NCBI GenBank assembly: GCA_015231375.1
Contig: JADGBT010000011.1
Coordinates: 1 to 64,000 of the forward strand
DNA length: 64,000 nt
From: Magnetococcales bacterium
Lineage (GTDB): Bacteria > Pseudomonadota > Magnetococcia > Magnetococcales > Magnetaquicoccaceae
Direction: 5' to 3'
The notes below the pieces were generated by a model, which worked only from the letters and a program-made list of their open reading frames with translations, made no database searches and was not told the origin of the DNA. The position numbers were made by a program, and so were the translations under genes. Positions 59,867 to 64,000 of the stretch are shown here, in pieces. Position 1 is the stretch's first letter; each line of letters starts with the position of its first letter.

Positions 59867-61144
59867 ATGTCCGACCCTTCCGCGACCCGACGCAACACCC
59901 ATCGACTGATCTATCTGAGCGCGCTGTTTTTCGCCTCCCTGGTGATCTGGGCCGCCTTTTCCCCGCTGGATGTGACCACCCAGGCCCAGGGCGTGGTCAT
60001 GCCCAGCTCGCGCATCAAGTCCATACAGCACCTGGAAGGGGGCATCATCCAAGAGATTCTGGTCAAGGAGGGGGAGAGCGTCCAACGCAATCAACCCCTG
60101 TTGCGTCTGGATCCGCTCAAATCCAACGCGGATCTGGAGGAGATGAAACGGCGTCTGATGGGTCTGCTGGCGGAGATGGGACGCCTGAGCGCCGAAGTGG
60201 AAAAACGCGACACACCGGTTTTCGATCCCCAGGTGATCCAGGTCGATCCGGCGCTGGTCACCACCGAACTGGCCACCTTCACCGCGCGTCGGCAACGGTT
60301 TCAGCATGAACTGTCCACGCTGAAGAGCCTGATCACCCAGCGGGAACAGGAACTGGTGGAAAATCGCACCCGACAGGAGAACAATCAGAAAATTCTGACC
60401 ACGGTCTCCGATCAGGTGGAGATCAGCAAGAAGATGATGGAACGCAATCTCACCAGCCGGATGACCCATCTGGATCTGGTCCGGCAGAAACAGACCATGG
60501 AAGGCCAGATCGCCGCCGACAGGACCGCCCAGCCCCGCATTCAGGCGGCGCTCAAGGAGGCCAGGGAGCGGGCCGACTCTCTCCAGGCCAATTTCATCGA
60601 AACCGCCCACAAAGAGCTGAACCAAGCCAAACAGAACTACGAAGAACTGGCCCAGCGGCTGAAAAAATTGCAGCACACCCAGGAGTTGACCGTCCTGCGT
60701 TCTCCGGTGGACGGGATCATCAAAAGTGTCGCCATCTCCACCGAAGGCGGGGTCATCCAGGCGGGACAGACGGTGATGGACATCGTGCCCGTGGAGGATC
60801 AACTGGTGATCGATGCCAAACTGCCGGTTCAAGACATCGGATATGTGCAGGCGGGACAGACGGTCTGGGTAACCCTCAACTCCCAGGACGCCATTTTGTT
60901 CGGACGCATTCCGGGCAAGGTGGAGAGTGTCAGTCCCGATGCCCTGGTCACCTCCGAAGGCAAGACCTTCTACCGGATCCGAATCGTGACCGCGAAAAAC
61001 CGCTTTGAAGGCACCCAACAAAGCTACTCCCTGTATCCGGGGGTGCAGGTGGTGTGTTTGATTTTGATTGGCAACCGAACTGTGCTAGAATATCTGTTGA
61101 CTCCGTGGCTGCGTTCCCTGCATGCCACTTTTCAGGAACGGTAG
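59867..61144 (+). CDS. HlyD-family membrane fusion protein
   Basis: This 425-residue protein has one N-terminal membrane helix (about 15-35), a lipoyl half-motif IQHLEGGIIQEILVKEGESV, a long coiled coil (about 75-275), the second lipoyl half and a beta-barrel end with SPVDGIIKSVAISTEGGVIQAG. It links the ABC transporter to the outer-membrane channel. ATG 59867 has a GGAGG site nine bases upstream; an in-frame GTG at 59858 is less likely. Confidence 0.93.
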   Translation: MSDPSATRRNTHRLIYLSALFFASLVIWAAFSPLDVTTQAQGVVMPSSRIKSIQHLEGGIIQEILVKEGESVQRNQPLLRLDPLKSNADLEEMKRRLMGLLAEMGRLSAEVEKRDTPVFDPQVIQVDPALVTTELATFTARRQRFQHELSTLKSLITQREQELVENRTRQENNQKILTTVSDQVEISKKMMERNLTSRMTHLDLVRQKQTMEGQIAADRTAQPRIQAALKEARERADSLQANFIETAHKELNQAKQNYEELAQRLKKLQHTQELTVLRSPVDGIIKSVAISTEGGVIQAGQTVMDIVPVEDQLVIDAKLPVQDIGYVQAGQTVWVTLNSQDAILFGRIPGKVESVSPDALVTSEGKTFYRIRIVTAKNRFEGTQQSYSLYPGVQVVCLILIGNRTVLEYLLTPWLRSLHATFQER

Positions 61145-61145
61145 A

Positions 61146-63431
61146 ATGGGCTTGAACGGATCGAAGACGGGTATGAAACCAGAGGGCGGATGGCGCGGCG
61201 GCAAGACGTTGCTCGTGGCGGGGATGTTGATCCTGGCCGGCGCGGCGGACGGTCGGGCCGAAGAGTGTCGGGTACTGGCGGAACGGATGCTGGAGCGTCA
61301 TCCCCGACTGGAGGCGTCCAAACGGGACGCGTTGGCGGCCAAGGCCAATCTGGGCAAAGTGCGGGGCGGCTGGTTTCCGGACATGAAGACCAGCGGCGCC
61401 ATGGGATCGGAATCCCGCAAACCCGCCAATGGCGGCACCCCCACCGACATGAACGCCCGCACCCTCACCATGACCCTGAATCAGGTGCTGTGGGATTTCG
61501 GCAAGACCAGCGCCGAGGTCGATAAGGCCAATCTGGCCCTGTTGCAAGCGGAACTCAACCTGAACAATCAACGTGCCGACCTGCTGCTGGACGCGGCCAG
61601 CTCGTGCATCAACCTGCTGCGCGCCCATCGGGCCTTGGCGTTGGCCGAGCAGTCGGTCGCCAACATCCGCAAGCAAACCGGACTGGAAGAAAGTCGCGTC
61701 GAGTTGGGAGGCGGTCTGCAAACCGACGCCCTGCAAGCCCGCAGTCAACTCTCCGGGGCGCAGGCGCGAGAAGCACGCGCCAAAGGGGCCTTGAACACCG
61801 CCCTCAACCATTTCCGGGTGCTGTTCGATGGCGACCCGGGCGCTCCGGAAACCCTGTTCGACCTGCAAAATCCCAAGGAACACCTGCCCGATACCCTGGA
61901 CACGGTGCTGGAAACCGTCCAGAACCACAATCTCCAACTGCAAATCGCCCAGGTGGCGGTGACCACCAGCCAGATGGAAAAACAACGGGTACTCGGTGCC
62001 GAACTGGCTCCCAAGGTCGGCGCGGTGGTGGAAAAGAAATACAAGGAGGACGCGGAAGGGACCAAAGGCAATCAGCAGGAACTTTCGGCGCGGGTGGAGG
62101 TCAGTTATCCGTTCAATCTGGGACTGGCCGGTTTCCACGCGCTGGAGGGGGCCCGTGAAGGCATGGCCGCTGCCGACAATCGTCTGCTCGACACCCGTCG
62201 CACGGTGGAAGAGCAGGCGCGCAACGGCTGGGAATCGATCGTCACCACCCAGGAAAACGCCAACTTCCTGGAAAACCAGGCGCGCATCTCCGCCGAGTTC
62301 CTGCGCATGGCACGGGAAGAGCGTCTGCACGGCGCCCGCTCCCTGATCGACGTGTTGTCTGGAGAGACCGCCCTGATCAACGCCCAAAGCGATGCCCTGG
62401 CCGCCAAGGCCGATGTGGCCATCGCCCAGTTCGGACTGCTCAAGACCATGGGGCAGTTGGATCTGGAACGTCTGCAACGCGGTGAGCGTTTCGTCCCCCC
62501 CAAGGTGGACTCCCTGGACACGGCCCCCAAACCGACCGCACCGACTCCGGCCCCCTCCAGCGCACGCCCATCGCCCCCCGCCGAGGCCGCCGCCACACCC
62601 GCGCCCGCAGCCCAGCCACCGGTAGCCCCGGCCCGCACTCCGGCAACCGCAACCACTCCGACAAACGCAGCCACTCCGGCAAACGCCACCACTCCGGCAA
62701 ACGCCACCACTCCGGCAAACGCCACCACGCCGGCAAACGCAGCCACTCCGGCAAACGCAGCCACTCCGACAAACGCAGCCACTCCGGCAAACGCCACCAC
62801 TCCGGCAAACGCCACCACGCCGGCAAACGCAGCCACTCCGGCAAACGCCACCACTCCGGCAGTCGCAGCCACTCCCCCGCTTCGCACCGTCATCTTGATC
62901 CAGGATGCCCGCCTGCGCGCCGGTCCGAATATGAAAGCCAAGGTGATCAAACAATTGCCGGCTGGCAGTTCGGTGACTGTGGTGGAAGAAAGCCCCTTCG
63001 GAGGAGACTGGCTGCGCCTGGAAGATAACCTCTGGATCGCGACAAAGATGGTCAGGCCAGCATCCGCAGACCGGTCCGATAGCCACTCTCCGGGTCACTC
63101 CGACAACCGGTCCACAGACCAGTCCACGAGCGCATCCGCAGACCGGTCCGACAACCACCACTCTCCGGGTCACTCCGCCCAACCCTCCCCGGAGGCGCGG
63201 ACCGAGGATGGCTCCGCATCCACCAACAGCCAACCACCGGAGAGCTTTCCCTTTGATGGGGTGGTGAATACAGTCTCCCGACTGCGCCATCAACCCGATG
63301 TCCATGGCCAAACGCTCAAACTGCTGCCCCCAGGTTCCCGCGTGACGGTGATCGACCGCAGCGCAGATGGCCAATGGTTGCAATTGACTTCCAAAGCCTG
63401 GATTGCCGCCCATCTGGTGAAGTCTTTTTAA
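61146..63431 (+). CDS. TolC-family outer-membrane protein with repeat linker and two SH3-like domains
   Basis: This 761-residue protein has a signal peptide ending near residue 40 (AAD-GRAEE), a TolC-type domain (about 45-455) with the two repeated coiled-coil halves, and then an unusual C-terminal extension. The extension has a Pro/Ala linker, 13 tandem six-residue units (TPANAT and variants), a bacterial SH3-like domain near 575-640, a Ser/Asp/His-rich stretch and a second SH3-like domain near 700-760. TolC proteins normally end after the barrel-coil unit; the SH3-like parts probably bind peptidoglycan. ATG 61146 begins two bases after the HlyD gene; Met 61173 is an alternative. Confidence 0.87.
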   Translation: MGLNGSKTGMKPEGGWRGGKTLLVAGMLILAGAADGRAEECRVLAERMLERHPRLEASKRDALAAKANLGKVRGGWFPDMKTSGAMGSESRKPANGGTPTDMNARTLTMTLNQVLWDFGKTSAEVDKANLALLQAELNLNNQRADLLLDAASSCINLLRAHRALALAEQSVANIRKQTGLEESRVELGGGLQTDALQARSQLSGAQAREARAKGALNTALNHFRVLFDGDPGAPETLFDLQNPKEHLPDTLDTVLETVQNHNLQLQIAQVAVTTSQMEKQRVLGAELAPKVGAVVEKKYKEDAEGTKGNQQELSARVEVSYPFNLGLAGFHALEGAREGMAAADNRLLDTRRTVEEQARNGWESIVTTQENANFLENQARISAEFLRMAREERLHGARSLIDVLSGETALINAQSDALAAKADVAIAQFGLLKTMGQLDLERLQRGERFVPPKVDSLDTAPKPTAPTPAPSSARPSPPAEAAATPAPAAQPPVAPARTPATATTPTNAATPANATTPANATTPANATTPANAATPANAATPTNAATPANATTPANATTPANAATPANATTPAVAATPPLRTVILIQDARLRAGPNMKAKVIKQLPAGSSVTVVEESPFGGDWLRLEDNLWIATKMVRPASADRSDSHSPGHSDNRSTDQSTSASADRSDNHHSPGHSAQPSPEARTEDGSASTNSQPPESFPFDGVVNTVSRLRHQPDVHGQTLKLLPPGSRVTVIDRSADGQWLQLTSKAWIAAHLVKSF
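62637..62870 (+). repeat. 18-bp tandem repeat, 13 units, in the TolC-like gene
   Basis: Units of ACTCCGGCAAACGCCACC with small changes code for TPANAT, TPANAA, TPTNAA, TPATAT and TPAVAA. The repeat is in frame and gives a flexible linker. Confidence 0.95.
63058..63180 (+). repeat. Imperfect duplication in the SH3-linker of the TolC-like gene
   Basis: GCATCCGCAGACCGGTCCGA and CACTCTCCGGGTCACTCCG each occur twice about 80 bp apart. They encode the Ser/Asp/His-rich region between the two SH3-like domains. Confidence 0.7.
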
Positions 63432-63452
63432 ACCAATCCAAGGAGAAATCCG

Positions 63453-64000
63453 TTGCACGTCACCAACCCGGCACACGCCCCCCCATTTGATGCCATCATC
63501 ATCGGCTCCGGCCTCGGGGGTCTGGTGGCGGGAGCGTTGCTGGCCCAGGGGGGCAAACGGGTTCAACTGCTGGAGCGTCACGACAAATTCGGCGGAGCGG
63601 CCACCACCTTCCGACGCCGCGATCTGCAAGTCGAAGTGAGCCTGTGCGTCATGGACGGACTGGATCCCCACGACTTCAAAACCCCGCTCTTTGCCAAACT
63701 GGGACTGCTGGATGCGGTCCCGGTGGCCACGGCAGACCCTTTCTTCTGTTTGCGCCATCCTCTGCTGGGTAGCGATTTCGTCATGCCCCGGGGTTATGAC
63801 GCCGCCATCGCCGCCTGTAGCGAACGTTTCCCTCAGCACGCAAAATCCATTCGCACCTATTTCAACACCATCCGTCATCTCAGGAATCTGCGCAATCAGA
63901 CCCTGATCCACCATTTCACCACCGGCAACACCCCCTTAAGCGATCTGGCCCACATCCAGGCCACGCTCACCGGCGCAGACCCGGAAGCCACCCCACCCCC
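63453..64000 (+). CDS. FAD/NAD(P)-binding oxidoreductase, phytoene-desaturase-like (3' end beyond window)
   Basis: The visible 182 residues begin with a Rossmann FAD-binding motif (IIIGSGLGGLVAGALL) and the following LLERHDKFGGAATTFRR, the pattern of the carotenoid desaturase/retinol saturase-like amine oxidase family. The start is TTG at 63453, with AAGGAG seven bases upstream. It is 21 bp after the TolC-like gene and may belong to the same operon. Substrate cannot be told from this part. Confidence 0.85.
   Translation, partial: MHVTNPAHAPPFDAIIIGSGLGGLVAGALLAQGGKRVQLLERHDKFGGAATTFRRRDLQVEVSLCVMDGLDPHDFKTPLFAKLGLLDAVPVATADPFFCLRHPLLGSDFVMPRGYDAAIAACSERFPQHAKSIRTYFNTIRHLRNLRNQTLIHHFTTGNTPLSDLAHIQATLTGADPEATPP

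Noticed and set aside
62637-62870. Possible CRISPR-like array
   Set aside because: Units are contiguous 18-bp repeats without spacers, in frame in a protein-coding gene.
60948-63914. A 988-codon minus-strand frame opposite the TolC-like gene
   Set aside because: It spans three well-supported plus-strand genes and contains low-complexity Cys/Arg/Gly runs produced by the antisense of the Thr-Pro-Ala repeat.

Overview
The window is GC-rich, densely coding DNA from a Gram-negative bacterium, most likely a proteobacterium. The evidence is outer-membrane and type I secretion components, a likely lipoprotein, a Cache-type chemoreceptor, a GSI glutamine synthetase with its adenylylation tyrosine, and a sigma-54-type promoter. 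A bacterial V/A-type ATPase operon and a giant cadherin-like surface protein would fit a Magnetococcales-like organism, but no marker gene here proves that. No tRNA, rRNA, CRISPR array or intact insertion sequence was seen.

Left part (1-10 kb, mostly minus strand): the 5' end of a giant cadherin-repeat surface protein runs off the left edge. Upstream of it lies a four-gene cassette (acyl-CoA dehydrogenase, FkbH-like, 3-hydroxyacyl-CoA dehydrogenase, discrete ACP). This matches the FkbI/H/K/J set that makes hydroxymalonyl-ACP extender units; the O-methyltransferase (FkbG) is missing. Then come a membrane-anchored periplasmic-binding protein, an SPFH/band-7 protein and a DUF697-like protein.

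Centre-left (10.3-32.4 kb, plus strand): a hybrid NRPS-PKS cluster. It holds a 2,705-aa NRPS (C, FkbH-like, PCP, C, A, PCP, E), an exported serine beta-lactamase-like hydrolase, a NodU-type carbamoyltransferase, an SGNH-hydrolase-like protein, a KamA-type radical-SAM aminomutase and a fully reducing PKS (KS, AT, DH, ER, KR, ACP). With the left-hand cassette it suggests a carbamoylated, D-amino-acid-containing peptide-polyketide built with glycerate-derived units. No thioesterase or dedicated exporter was recognised.

Middle (32.5-46.8 kb): a glycosyltransferase, an Rpn-like PD-(D/E)XK protein, a class I glutamine amidotransferase, a chemoreceptor, a small hypothetical protein, a GldA/F/G-like ABC system with a DUF4340 protein, and amt-glnA for ammonium uptake and assimilation.

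Right part (46.9-64 kb, plus strand): a nine-gene V/A-type ATPase operon. It is followed by an unusual channel protein fusing a periplasmic amino-acid-binding-like domain, a region resembling a ligand-gated-channel extracellular domain, and an MscS channel. Next is a type I secretion set: an ABC protein with an aberrant signature motif, a membrane fusion protein, and a TolC-like protein carrying a six-residue repeat linker and two SH3-like domains. A FAD oxidoreductase runs off the right edge.
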